Shown: piece after piece, positions 17,621-26,113 of the stretch | How positions within the stretch are numbered: position 1 is the stretch's first letter | Layout of the letters: the number at the start of each line of letters is the position of its first letter | Origin: Lysobacter sp. Root690 | Lineage (GTDB): Bacteria; Pseudomonadota; Gammaproteobacteria; Xanthomonadales; Xanthomonadaceae | Direction of reading: 5' to 3' | Assembly: GCF_001427785.1 (NCBI RefSeq) | Contig: NZ_LMHM01000012.1 | Coordinates: forward strand, 158,123 to 215,240 | Length of the DNA: 57,118 bases | Made by a program: the position numbers and the translations under genes | Notes under the pieces: model-generated | What the model was told of the DNA's origin: nothing | Seen by the model: the letters and a program-made list of their open reading frames with translations, nothing else | Databases searched by the model: none

Positions 17621-17637
17621 GTTAAGGAACAGATAAG
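17621..17637 (-). promoter_or_regulatory. imperfect PmrA-type box before the EptA-like gene
   Basis: On the minus strand it reads CTTATC-N5-CTTAAC. The PmrA consensus is YTTAAK-N5-YTTAAK, so 9 of 12 half-site positions fit. It lies 59 bp upstream of the 17561 start. A better match precedes the OmpR-family regulator at 39903-39919. Confidence 0.4.
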
Positions 17638-17801
17638 CCACGGAATTCAGGGCCGATCGTGGTGGCTTATTTACATATTTATTCCGTCATTTTCTGGGCG
17701 ATCGTGAATCGGCATTCATTTCGCTACGCAACGTAATGTCGAAAAAACCACACCACATGCGCAAGTTTCGCGGTCACCCCCGTTGTCCCGCGACAAAGTT
17801 T

Positions 17802-17829
17802 TGTAACGCGGTGTAAGCGAATGTAACGC
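17802..17829. promoter_or_regulatory. triple 10-bp-phased direct repeat (CpxR-like box)
   Basis: TGTAACGC, TGTAAGCG and TGTAACGC start at 17802, 17812 and 17822, exactly one helical turn apart. GTAA-N6-GTAA spacing is the form bound by OmpR-family regulators such as CpxR (GTAAA-N5-GTAAA). It lies between divergent envelope genes. Confidence 0.55.
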
Positions 17830-18025
17830 CGGGCTCAAACCGCGCGTTTAGCTGTCCACGACGCACCCGTTTGCGGCGAACTGCGCCGGCACGGTGGTCC
17901 ACGGCGCCCGGAGTCGGCGCCGTCCGTCGAAGAATCGGCCACGCCCAGGCACACTGCCCGCGCCGCGTGCTAGCGTCGCTGCGCGCCCGCGCCACGGGCG
18001 TCCAGCCACCGCCGGGAGCCGCCGC

Positions 18026-19765
18026 ATGCCGCGCACGCCGTTCCAGTACCGTTGTCTGCACCGCCGTTCGTATCGCACCGTCGCCACGGTTTTCGCGCTG
18101 CTGCTCGCGGCCTGTCAACGCCCGGCGCCGCTGCCCGCGGCCGACGGATTCGATGAAACCGCCAGCGCGCATGCGCGCCGGATCGAGGCCGACGTGCGCT
18201 TTCTCGCCGACGACCTGCTCGAAGGCCGCGAAGCCGGCACGCGCGGCTTCGACCTGGCCTCGCTGTACGTCGCCCAGCGCCTGCGCGCGATCGGCCTGCG
18301 CCCGGCCGGCGACGACGGCGGTTATTTCCAGCGCGTGCCGCTGCTGCGCGCCAGCCGCGAAGACGGCGGCGGCAGCCTGATCGTGCAGCGCGACACCGGC
18401 ACGGTCGAATTGAAATTTCGCGAGCAGTTCCTGCCGCAACTCGATTTCGACCGCGCGCAATCGCAAGTGACCGCGCCGGCGGTGTTCGTCGGCCAGGCGG
18501 TGCATGCGCCCGAGCTCGATCACGACGATTTCATCGGCCTGGACCTGCGCGGCAAGATCGCGGTGCTGATGCATGGCGCGCCCAAACGCTTCGATACCGA
18601 CCGGCGCGCGTTCTACAGTTCGTTCCGCGAAAAATTCCGCGCCCTGGTCGAACGCGGCGCGGTCGGCGCGGTGATCGTGGCCACGCAAGACGAAGAAAAA
18701 CGCCAGCCGTGGGCGCGCGGCGCGCAGAACTGGGCGCGGCCGGGCATGCGCCTGCGCGGCAGCGACGGCCGCGCGATCGACACGTTTCCGCAATTGGCGG
18801 TGATCGCCAACGTCAGCGCGGGCAGCGCCGACGCCGTGCTCACCGCCGGCGGCCACACCGCGGCCGAGCTGTTCCGCGACGCGCGCGAAGGCACCCTGCG
18901 CGGCTTCGATCTGCCCGGCACCATCGCCTTGTCGGCGCGCAACCGGATCGAGCAGACCCAGTCGCGCAACGTGGTCGCCTTGCTGCCCGGCACCGACGCC
19001 GCGCTCAAGCGCGAGCACGTGGTGTTCAGCGCGCATCTCGATCACCTGGGGATCGGCGCGCCGGTCAAGGGCGATGCGATCTACAACGGCGCGCTCGACA
19101 ACGCGCTGGGCGTGGCGATCATGCTCGAGACCGCGCAGCAGATCGCATTGGCGAAAACGTCGCCCAAGCGCTCGCTGCTGTTCGTCGCGGTCACCGCCGA
19201 GGAAAAAGGCCTGCTCGGCGCGGAATGGTTCGCGCAGAACCCGAGCGTGCCGCGCGATTCGCTGGTCGCCAACATCAACATGGACATGCCGGTGATGCGC
19301 GTGCCGACCCGCGACGTGGTGCCGATCGGAGTCGAGCATTCCAGCCTGAAGGCGGTGCTCGATCAGGCCGCGGCCGAAGTCGGAGTCGAGCTGACACCGG
19401 ACCCGTCGCCGGAGGAAAGCATCTTCATCCGCAGCGACCAATACGCCTTCATCCGCACCGGCGTGCCGGCGGTGTATCTGACCGGCGGCATGGTCGCGCG
19501 CGATGCCGGCGTCGATGCGCGCCAACAGTTCCGCGCCTTCCTCGCCGATCACTATCACCAGCCCGACGACGACGCCGAACAACCGATCCAGTACGCCGAC
19601 GCCGCGCGCCTGGCCCAGCTCAACGCGCGCATCGGTCAATTGATCGCCGACGCGCCGCGGCGGCCTCGCTGGAACGCCGGCGATTTCTTCGGCCAGCGGT
19701 TCGGCGGCTTGGATGCGGGCAAGCCGGACGCGGATGCGACATCGGCGGCATCGCCGTCGCGATGA
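18026..19765 (+). CDS. M28-family metallopeptidase lipoprotein
   Basis: 579 aa from the ATG at 18026. The leader ends ALLLAACQRP, a good lipobox, so the protein should be membrane-anchored by lipid and periplasmic. An apical PA-like insert (about 150-300) splits the peptidase domain, as in M28 aminopeptidases. Zinc ligands are visible: VVFSAHLDHLG (His), YNGALDNALG (Asp), VTAEEKGLLGAEWF (Glu-Glu), NINMDMPV (Asp) and a late DHYHQPDDD (His). Length and order fit the family. It is followed by a racemase gene 61 bp on. Confidence 0.88.
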   Translation: MPRTPFQYRCLHRRSYRTVATVFALLLAACQRPAPLPAADGFDETASAHARRIEADVRFLADDLLEGREAGTRGFDLASLYVAQRLRAIGLRPAGDDGGYFQRVPLLRASREDGGGSLIVQRDTGTVELKFREQFLPQLDFDRAQSQVTAPAVFVGQAVHAPELDHDDFIGLDLRGKIAVLMHGAPKRFDTDRRAFYSSFREKFRALVERGAVGAVIVATQDEEKRQPWARGAQNWARPGMRLRGSDGRAIDTFPQLAVIANVSAGSADAVLTAGGHTAAELFRDAREGTLRGFDLPGTIALSARNRIEQTQSRNVVALLPGTDAALKREHVVFSAHLDHLGIGAPVKGDAIYNGALDNALGVAIMLETAQQIALAKTSPKRSLLFVAVTAEEKGLLGAEWFAQNPSVPRDSLVANINMDMPVMRVPTRDVVPIGVEHSSLKAVLDQAAAEVGVELTPDPSPEESIFIRSDQYAFIRTGVPAVYLTGGMVARDAGVDARQQFRAFLADHYHQPDDDAEQPIQYADAARLAQLNARIGQLIADAPRRPRWNAGDFFGQRFGGLDAGKPDADATSAASPSR

Positions 19766-19826
19766 GGCCGCATCGCCGAAACCGAACCGCGCGTGGGCGT
19801 TCGCAACGCATGGCTATACTCGAACC

Positions 19827-20540
19827 ATGACTGCGACCACCACCAAAACCCTCGGCCTGCTCGGCGGCATGAGCTGGGAATCGACCCTGCCGTATTACCG
19901 CGTGATCAACGAAACCGTGCGCGAACGCCTCGGCGGTCTGCATTCGGCCCGGCTGCTGCTGTACAGCGTGGATTTCGCCGAAGTCGAACGCCTGCAGCAC
20001 GCCGGCGACTGGGACGCGGCCGGCGCCCTGCTCGGCCGCGCCGCGCGCAGCCTGCGCGACGGCGGCGCGGAATTGCTGGTGATCTGCACCAACACCATGC
20101 ACAAGGTCGCCGACGCGGTCGAAGCCGCGAGCGGCCTGCCGCTGCTGCACATCGCCGACCCGACCGGCTCGGCGATCCGCGCGGCGGGTCTGAGCAAGAT
20201 CGGCCTGCTCGGCACGCGCTTCACCATGGAACAGGATTTCTATCGGCAGCGGCTGATCGAACGGCACGGGCTGGATGTGATTGTGCCCGACCACGATGGG
20301 CGCGATCTTGTGCATAAAGTGATCTACGAAGAACTGTGCCTGGGCCGGATTCGCGACGAATCGCGCGAGGGCTATCGGCGGATCATCGCCGAACTGGCTG
20401 CGCGTGGCGCGCAGGGTGTGATCCTGGGATGTACCGAGATCGGCTTGCTGATTGGTCCGGCGGATGTGGACGTTCCGCTGTTCGATACCACGGCGCTGCA
20501 TGCGCGCGCGGCGGCGTTGGCGTCGATCGGAGAGGGTTGA
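19827..20540 (+). CDS. aspartate/glutamate racemase family (YgeA-like)
   Basis: 237 aa from the ATG at 19827; the longer frame back to 19713 overlaps the peptidase gene and is rejected. It is a PLP-independent racemase. It begins LGLLGGMSWESTLPYY, the family signature. The two active-site loops are ICTNTMHK, with the Thr seen in E. coli YgeA, and ILGCTEIGLL, with the catalytic Cys. The Thr/Cys pair rather than Cys/Cys fits broad-specificity YgeA-like enzymes. Position after a peptidase could suggest amino-acid salvage, but this is only context. Confidence 0.88.
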   Translation: MTATTTKTLGLLGGMSWESTLPYYRVINETVRERLGGLHSARLLLYSVDFAEVERLQHAGDWDAAGALLGRAARSLRDGGAELLVICTNTMHKVADAVEAASGLPLLHIADPTGSAIRAAGLSKIGLLGTRFTMEQDFYRQRLIERHGLDVIVPDHDGRDLVHKVIYEELCLGRIRDESREGYRRIIAELAARGAQGVILGCTEIGLLIGPADVDVPLFDTTALHARAAALASIGEG

Positions 20541-20834
20541 GTCGAACGCGGTCGAATGCGCCACGCGTCGGCCGCGGCGGGCAATGCCTATGTGATCAAT
20601 CTCATATGACCACGCCCAAGTCCTGCCCACCCGGCCATGGCCTTGTACTCCTTGTGCAGAACCCCGTAGCCGGTGGTTGAGCAAGGTTAGCTCGAACCTT
20701 CGACGTTCTCGCCGGGATGGCTCTTGCCGACAGCGGTCCTGTGGTCGCAAAAGTAGCGACAACGAGCGCCCATACTGTTGCCGCATGGTGACCGGCGCAT
20801 GCGTGTCGCATGCGGGTCTTCAGGGAGAATACGA
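20541..20834. other. intergenic, small hairpin before secreted protein
   Basis: No gene seen in 294 bp. A perfect 7-bp inverted repeat, GCATGCG-TGT-CGCATGC (20797-20813), lies 21 bp before the next ATG and could be an operator or mRNA hairpin. A second stem, GTCGC-N7-GCGAC, lies near 20752. Confidence 0.4.
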
Positions 20835-22499
20835 ATGAACTGGCTTTATCGACTTTCGAATCGCCGCTCGTGGGTCACCGCTGTCGGCCTGCTGGGAATG
20901 GCAACTGCGCTTTCGGTTCCCGTCGACGCCGCGGCGCAGATCGCGACAACTTCGCGCATCACCTCGCCGGTGATCGTCGCCACACCCGCGCAGATGACCC
21001 AAGGCGCGTTGTCCGGCACCCAGTTGGATGGGCCACTGTCCACCTTCGTCACCAGCACCAGCCGTTATTGGATCTCCTCGCAATGGCGGCACTCGGGCGG
21101 GATCACCCACTCCTTCAACCAGGGCGGGCTCGACAATCCCTACGGCGCCACGTTGTGGACCAAGGAGACCTGCAACCGCAACAGCGCCAACTACTGCATC
21201 AACGGCGTCAATACCGCCTTCACCCAGATCGGTCCGAGCGACGTGGCCAACCTGTGGTTCGTCAATCTGTATCAGCCCAATCCCAACGCCGGCAACCTGC
21301 TGGCGTTCGTGCATGAAGAGAATGTCGGCCACTCCGGCAATACCCCCACCAACGTACAGGGCCGTACCCGCATCGGACTGGCGTGGTCGTCGGATCACGG
21401 CAATACCTGGAACTACCTCGGCCGCATCATCAGCCCCAACGGCGATGCGCAGCCGTTGAACATCCAGGGCGTCCCCTATTTGGTGAAGGATGGTTACTTC
21501 TACATCTACTTCATCGACTCCACCGACGGCACGCCGGAGCACATCGGCATTGCGGTCGCGCGCGCGCCGGTGGCCGATGTGATCGCGGCAGCCGCGGCCG
21601 GCAGTCTGGGCAGCAATCTGTGGAAGAAATACGACGGCAGCGGTTTCACTCAGGCCGGGCTCGGCGGGCAACCCAGCGCCATCGCCCCTTGGGGCATCAC
21701 CCACACGCAAGCCGTGCATAGCAGCTACAACGGCAAGTTCTATCTGCCGCTGACCTTCATGACCTGGTCGGATGGCCAGGGCGGGCGCGTCAATTCCAGC
21801 ATCAAGCTCTACGAATCCACCGATGCGATCCATTGGAGCGCACAACCGGCGATGGTGGTGGCCGACGAAAGCCCCAGCACGCTCAAGCCCGACGCCGGCT
21901 ATCAGTACTGCTCCGTGGCCGATCGCGATGGCGCGACCAACGCCGACGTGGGGCAGTACTTCTATCTGTACTGCATGAAGGACCCGACCATGCTGGCGAC
22001 CCAGTTCGGGATATATCGCTGGCAGATCAACCTGGGGCCCTCGGTGGATTCATTTCGGCAGTCCGACGATTTTTCCAGTTCGCAATCGGGCTATTGGCGC
22101 TATCTGTTCGGAAACGGCAGCACGTTGTCCAACATGGCCTGGCAAAGCAGTTACTGGAACGGCACCGATGCCTGGGCGAGGATCTATCGCGATTCCATGC
22201 ATACCGCGAATACCCAGATGCCGGTGCTGCACTGGATCGCGCCGAAGAACGGCACGGTGCGCGTCGAGGCGACGGTGCGCGACGCCGACATCCAGTGCGG
22301 CGACGGTGTGAACGTGTCGGTCGTGCATAACGGCACCGAAATCTATGCCGCCGCCATCGACAATGCCGACACCGTCGGAAAGAGCATCAATCAAAGCGTG
22401 AACGTTGCGGCGGGCGACAGTGTGTCCTTCATCCTCGCTCCGAAGGCTGACAACTTCTGCGACACCACACGCTGGGATCCGTCCATCCGTTATTACTGA
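20835..22499 (+). CDS. secreted beta-propeller-like protein, possible glycosidase
   Basis: 554 aa. The signal peptide (about 1-33) ends VDAAAQ, and a GGGAG ribosome site precedes the ATG. The first 400 residues read as a strand-rich propeller with aromatic motifs such as SSDHGNTWNYLGRI, a BNR/Asp-box-like turn, YFYIYFIDSTDGTPEHIGIAV and DAIHWSAQP. These recall GH43- or sialidase-type folds. The last 150 residues (from about SDDFSSSQSGYWRYLF) form a separate beta-sandwich, plausibly carbohydrate-binding. Catalytic residues cannot be assigned. Codon usage is looser than in neighbours. The enzyme class is a guess from fold resemblance. Confidence 0.6.
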   Translation: MNWLYRLSNRRSWVTAVGLLGMATALSVPVDAAAQIATTSRITSPVIVATPAQMTQGALSGTQLDGPLSTFVTSTSRYWISSQWRHSGGITHSFNQGGLDNPYGATLWTKETCNRNSANYCINGVNTAFTQIGPSDVANLWFVNLYQPNPNAGNLLAFVHEENVGHSGNTPTNVQGRTRIGLAWSSDHGNTWNYLGRIISPNGDAQPLNIQGVPYLVKDGYFYIYFIDSTDGTPEHIGIAVARAPVADVIAAAAAGSLGSNLWKKYDGSGFTQAGLGGQPSAIAPWGITHTQAVHSSYNGKFYLPLTFMTWSDGQGGRVNSSIKLYESTDAIHWSAQPAMVVADESPSTLKPDAGYQYCSVADRDGATNADVGQYFYLYCMKDPTMLATQFGIYRWQINLGPSVDSFRQSDDFSSSQSGYWRYLFGNGSTLSNMAWQSSYWNGTDAWARIYRDSMHTANTQMPVLHWIAPKNGTVRVEATVRDADIQCGDGVNVSVVHNGTEIYAAAIDNADTVGKSINQSVNVAAGDSVSFILAPKADNFCDTTRWDPSIRYY

Positions 22500-22537
22500 T
22501 CGGCGTGCTTTCTAGCGCAACGAAGCCACGATCTTCT

Positions 22538-22727
22538 GCCCCCTTTGACAAAGGGGGCCAGCGCCCGGCGCAAGTCGAAGGATCGATGGTGTTGGTAGCG
22601 CGGGGGATTTGCTGTTGCTGTTGCTGTTGCTGTTTCCGTTTCCGTTTCCGTTTCCTCGATGGTTAGCCGCGATCTGCAAGCAAAAGCAAATCCCCCCTGC
22701 CCCCCCCTTTTTCAAAGGGGGGAATCC
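22538..22727. repeat. family C repeat composite with microsatellite
   Basis: Left element at 22538-22608: CCCCCTTTGACAAAGGGGG then GCGCCCGG and GCGGGGGATTT. Right element at 22682-22727, inverted: AAAAGCAAATCCCCCC followed by a CCCCTTTTTCAAAGGGG palindrome. Between them lie (TTGCTG)x4 at 22609-22632 and TTTCCGx3 plus TTTCCT at 22633-22656. The rest of the 22500-22937 gap has no gene. Confidence 0.8.
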
Positions 22728-22937
22728 TTCGGGGCGGATTTTTTGGCATGTGCGGTGATGTCGCGCTTGGACGTATCGACGCGCCGACCACCGCTGCCGC
22801 GCGTGGCCGCAAAGACGTATTCCACCGCGCCACAAAAGCCAACCCACCCGCATTCAAATCCGCGCCCCGCGCCCCCGGGTGGCATCCAACCCCACATGCA
22901 GCGACACTGCCCGCCTATCGAACGCAAGGAGTCCGCG

Positions 22938-23516
22938 ATGAACGACCGTCCCAACCCCGGCTGGTGGAGTCGCAACTGGAAATGGTTCGTGCCCACCGGC
23001 TGCCTGACCCTGATCCTGCTCGCCGGGCTGTTGCTGTTCGGCCTGATCGGTCTCGGCATCAAGGGCGTGTCGAGCCTGATGGGCTCCAGCGAACCGGTCC
23101 GCCACGCGATCTCGCTGGCGCAGGCCAATCCGGCCGCGGTCGCCGCGCTCGGCACGCCGCTGGAACCGGGCGCGATGATCAACGGCACCCTGCAGACCGA
23201 CAATTCCAGCGGCCACGCCGACTTGTCGATACCGCTCAAGGGCCCGAAAGGCAGCGCCCGCGTCTACATCAAGGGCGAACGCGAGGCCGATCGCTGGACC
23301 TATTCGCTGATCGAGTTGGCGATCGACGCCAGCGGCGATCGCATCGATCTGCTCGACGGTGCCGGCGAGTCGGACGAGAACGCGCAAGACCGCCTGGAAG
23401 TTCCGCCCGACATCGACCAGCCGCCGGTCGAACAGTCCGAACCCGCCGACGCGCCCAAGCCCGAGCACGAACAACCCTCGGAAACCGTGCCCGAGCGCAG
23501 CGCCCACGCAGGCTGA
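22938..23516 (+). CDS. Coa1/Tim21-like membrane protein
   Basis: 192 aa. A GGAG site lies 7 bp before the ATG. A single membrane helix (about 16-38, VPTGCLTLILLAGLLLFGLIG) anchors a periplasmic domain. HAISLAQANPAAVAALGTPLEPG, then IPLKGPKGSARVYIKGEREA and WTYSLIELAIDASGDRIDLL, match the bacterial Coa1-type domain named after a cytochrome oxidase assembly factor. The tail is Pro/Glu-rich and probably disordered. No oxidase genes are nearby, so the assembly role is not supported by context. Confidence 0.7.
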   Translation: MNDRPNPGWWSRNWKWFVPTGCLTLILLAGLLLFGLIGLGIKGVSSLMGSSEPVRHAISLAQANPAAVAALGTPLEPGAMINGTLQTDNSSGHADLSIPLKGPKGSARVYIKGEREADRWTYSLIELAIDASGDRIDLLDGAGESDENAQDRLEVPPDIDQPPVEQSEPADAPKPEHEQPSETVPERSAHAG

Positions 23517-23535
23517 GCCGGCGCCGCCGCTGCCG

Positions 23536-24012
23536 TCAGCGCGACGGCAGCGGCAGGCCCTTGAAGGCCTTGACCGTGCGCAGCACCAGGCTGGAATTGA
23601 TATCGGCGCCGCCGGCCTGGTTGAGCAGGCGGTCGAGCAGGAAGCGCGACAGATGCTCCAGGTCGCGCACCACGATCTGCAGCAGATAGTCCATGTCGCC
23701 GGTCAGCGCGTAGCACGCGACCACCTCGTCCCAGGTCTCGACGAACTCGGCGAAGGCGCCGACCGCCTCGCTGTCGTGGCGGCCCAGGCGCACCCGCACG
23801 AACGCCTGCAGGCCCAGGTCCAGCCGCACCGGGTCGACCTCGGCGCGGTAGCCCGAGATCACTCCCTCGCGTTCCAGCCGCTGCACCCGGCGCAGGCAGG
23901 CCGAGGCCGACAGGTGCACGCGCTCGGCCAGCTCGGCGTTGGTCAGGCGGCCGTTGCGCTGCAATTCGGCCAGCACGACGATATCGGTACGGTCCAGTTC
24001 GACGGTGGCCAT
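23536..24012 (-). CDS. Lrp/AsnC family transcriptional regulator
   Basis: 158 aa from the ATG at 24012. An N-terminal helix-turn-helix (about 8-55, DIVVLAELQRNGRLTNAELA, then LSASACLRRVQRLEREGVI) is joined to a C-terminal RAM ligand-binding domain (about 68-145), including VVACYALTGDMDYLLQIVV. Lrp-type proteins sense amino acids and act locally or globally. It is divergent from phhA with 144 bp between starts, so control of phenylalanine hydroxylase and of itself is a natural inference. Length is typical. Confidence 0.92.
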   Translation of the reverse strand: MATVELDRTDIVVLAELQRNGRLTNAELAERVHLSASACLRRVQRLEREGVISGYRAEVDPVRLDLGLQAFVRVRLGRHDSEAVGAFAEFVETWDEVVACYALTGDMDYLLQIVVRDLEHLSRFLLDRLLNQAGGADINSSLVLRTVKAFKGLPLPSR

Positions 24013-24156
24013 TCGCAGCGCCCTTTCGGCATTTGACGCAACAATCTTGCGCCAGACCGGCCAGGACACGCAACAACGCAAGCTAATTGCGCCTGAGCGC
24101 GGTTAAAGTCGATGGACCCCGGCCATTCACTGCCCGGGCCCAGGAGCGACACCGCC

Positions 24157-25050
24157 ATGAACCCCGCCACCCCGCAACGCGTCGAACACCAACTCACCGA
24201 CAAGGGCTATGTGCCGGTCTATACGACCGCCGTGGTCGAACAGCCGTGGGCGTCGTATTCGAGCGCGGACCATGCGGTGTGGGCGCAGTTGTTCGAGCGC
24301 CAGCAGCAGGTGCTGGTCGGCCGCGCCAGCGACGAGTTCCTGACCGCGCAGCGCGCGATGCGGATGACGCCCGACCGCATTCCGAAGTTCGACGACCTCA
24401 ACCGGGTGCTGCGCGCGCACACCGGCTGGGAGCTGATCGGCGTCGAGGGCCTGCTGCCCGAACTGACCTTCTTCGATCATCTGGCCAATCGCCGTTTCCC
24501 GGTGACCTGGTGGATCCGCAAGCCCGAGCAGATCGATTACCTCAGCGAACCGGACTTGTTCCACGACCTGTTCGGCCACGTGCCGCTGCTGATGAACCCG
24601 GTCTTCGCCGACTACATGGAAGCCTACGGCCGCGGCGGAGTGAAGGCGCACGCCATCGACCCCGAAGCGTTGGTGCATCTGACCCGGCTGTACTGGTACA
24701 CGGTCGAATTCGGCCTGATCAAGCAGGCCGACGGGCTGCGCATCTACGGCAGCGGCATCGTTTCGTCCAAGAGCGAATCGATCCACAGCCTGGAGTCGCC
24801 GGCGCCGAACCGGATCGGCTTCGATCTGGAGCGGGTCATGCGCACCCGCTACCGCATCGACACCTTCCAGAAGACCTACTTCGTCATCGACAGCTTCGAA
24901 CAGCTGATGCGCGCGACCGAGCCGGATTTCACTCCGATCTACCAGCGCTTGGCGACCCAGGATTCGATCCCGGCCGGCGACGTGCTGGCGACCGACCCCG
25001 TTTTCCAGCGCGGCAACGGCGAAGGCTGGCTGCAGGACGGCGACGTCTAA
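24157..25050 (+). CDS. phhA: phenylalanine 4-monooxygenase
   Basis: 297 aa from the ATG at 24157, preceded by CAGGAGC. It hydroxylates phenylalanine to tyrosine with iron and a tetrahydropterin. The catalytic domain is complete. Iron ligands are His136 and His141 in LFHDLFGHVPLL and Glu184 in YWYTVEFGLIK. GYVPVYTTAVVEQPW and the late FQKTYFVIDSFEQL also match the bacterial enzyme. There is no ACT domain, as expected for bacterial forms. No pterin recycling gene is adjacent. Probably regulated by the divergent Lrp protein. Confidence 0.95.
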   Translation: MNPATPQRVEHQLTDKGYVPVYTTAVVEQPWASYSSADHAVWAQLFERQQQVLVGRASDEFLTAQRAMRMTPDRIPKFDDLNRVLRAHTGWELIGVEGLLPELTFFDHLANRRFPVTWWIRKPEQIDYLSEPDLFHDLFGHVPLLMNPVFADYMEAYGRGGVKAHAIDPEALVHLTRLYWYTVEFGLIKQADGLRIYGSGIVSSKSESIHSLESPAPNRIGFDLERVMRTRYRIDTFQKTYFVIDSFEQLMRATEPDFTPIYQRLATQDSIPAGDVLATDPVFQRGNGEGWLQDGDV

Positions 25051-25077
25051 GCCTCGTTCCAACAGATCGGTTCCAAA

Positions 25078-25199
25078 CTGTAGGAGCGGCGCGAGCCGCG
25101 ACCGCGGCATCGCGCTTGCGCCGTTAGTGCCATCGTAGTTGCGGTTTCGCGGTCGCGGCTCGTGACCGAAGGAAATCCTGCAGGACGCCGCTCCTACAG
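25078..25199. repeat. family B palindromic repeat, copy 2
   Basis: 122 bp bounded by CTGTAGGAGCGGC and GCCGCTCCTACAG. Inner arms read GAGCCGCGACCGCG and CGCGGTCGCGGCTCG. The right arm carries an extra GACCGAAGGAAATCCTGCAG module, related to the one inside family A repeats. Confidence 0.85.
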
Positions 25200-25228
25200 T
25201 CGGCTTGTGCGCGCTAGACTCCCGCGCA

Positions 25229-25879
25229 ATGAACGACGACAACCCGAGCAAGACCCCGCACATGGGTGCGGCCTCCTCCACCCGCGGCGACACCGCGGCT
25301 CCCCAACAGCAGATCCCCTACCACCAGATCCGCGCCGTCCACGACGACACCACGATCCGCGTCTACCAGGCGTATTGCGATCAGATCGCCGATGCCGCGC
25401 TCGCCCACGGCCGCTTCGTCGCGCCGTTCTCGCGCTCGCGCATGACCTGGATCAAGCCCTCGTTCCTGTGGATGATGTACCGCGCCGGCTGGGGCTATAA
25501 AGACGACAACCAGCGCCGTATCCTCGCCATTGACCTCGATCGCGCCGGTTTCGAATGGGCGCTGGCCCACAGCTGCCCCTCGCATCCGGATCCGTCGATG
25601 AGCGCACAGGAATGGAAGCGCTTCAAGGACGCCACACCGGTGCGCATCCAGTGGGATCCCGAACGCAGCTTGCGGCTGGGCGCGCTGCAACACCGCGCGA
25701 TCCAGATCGGCCTCAGCGGCGAAGCGGTGCCGTTGTATGCCGACCAGTGGACTCGCCGGATCGAAGAGGTGACGCCGCTGGCGCATCGGATTCATGCGCT
25801 GGTCGAGGCCGATCGTCTGGACGAAGCCAAGGCGCTGCTGCCGGTGGAGCGGCCGTATACGGCGACGGTCGAGGTTTGA
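25229..25879 (+). CDS. DUF4291 family protein
   Basis: 216 aa from the ATG at 25229. The signature of the family is present: IRAVHDDTTIRVYQAY, then FSRSRMTWIKPSFLWMMYR, GWGYKDDNQRRILAID, VRIQWDPERSLRLGALQHR and QIGLSGEAVPLYADQW. It is soluble, of normal length, and starts about 30 bp after the family B repeat. Members are widespread but uncharacterised. No partner gene is seen. Confidence 0.85.
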   Translation: MNDDNPSKTPHMGAASSTRGDTAAPQQQIPYHQIRAVHDDTTIRVYQAYCDQIADAALAHGRFVAPFSRSRMTWIKPSFLWMMYRAGWGYKDDNQRRILAIDLDRAGFEWALAHSCPSHPDPSMSAQEWKRFKDATPVRIQWDPERSLRLGALQHRAIQIGLSGEAVPLYADQWTRRIEEVTPLAHRIHALVEADRLDEAKALLPVERPYTATVEV

Positions 25880-26113
25880 TGGCGCGATTGCGGGTCTGAT
25901 CGTGAGTACCGCGGCGATCTGAGCTACGCGTGTCGGGGTCCCACGCGCCTCTCAACAGAACATGCGTCGCATTGAAGTCTTTGCCGAGCAACGACTCCAG
26001 GGCTGACGTTTGCGCTGTCGCGCAGCCGCAGACCTGGTGGGGCGACGTCATCGTCGGCGCGGTTCGTTGCGACACGGGCGAACCCCACATGGCGGGCCAG
26101 CGATAACGCAACC

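Larger units (their letters stand above)
17562..18025. other. AT-rich divergent control region
   Basis: This gap separates the divergent sulfatase and peptidase genes. The middle (about 17635-17770) is strikingly AT-rich for this genome, including TTATTTACATATTTATTCCG. It holds two ordered repeat elements listed separately (17621-17637 and 17802-17829). No gene is seen. Confidence 0.6.

Noticed and set aside
22609-22656. Microsatellite as part of a coding region with phase variation
   Set aside because: It lies between family C palindromes, outside any credible gene; hexamers would not shift a frame anyway.
25880-26113. Possible gene remnant on the minus strand with a protein-like stretch near 25950-26080
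   Set aside because: The frame has no start with a ribosome site and no recognisable family; kept as unassigned intergenic sequence.
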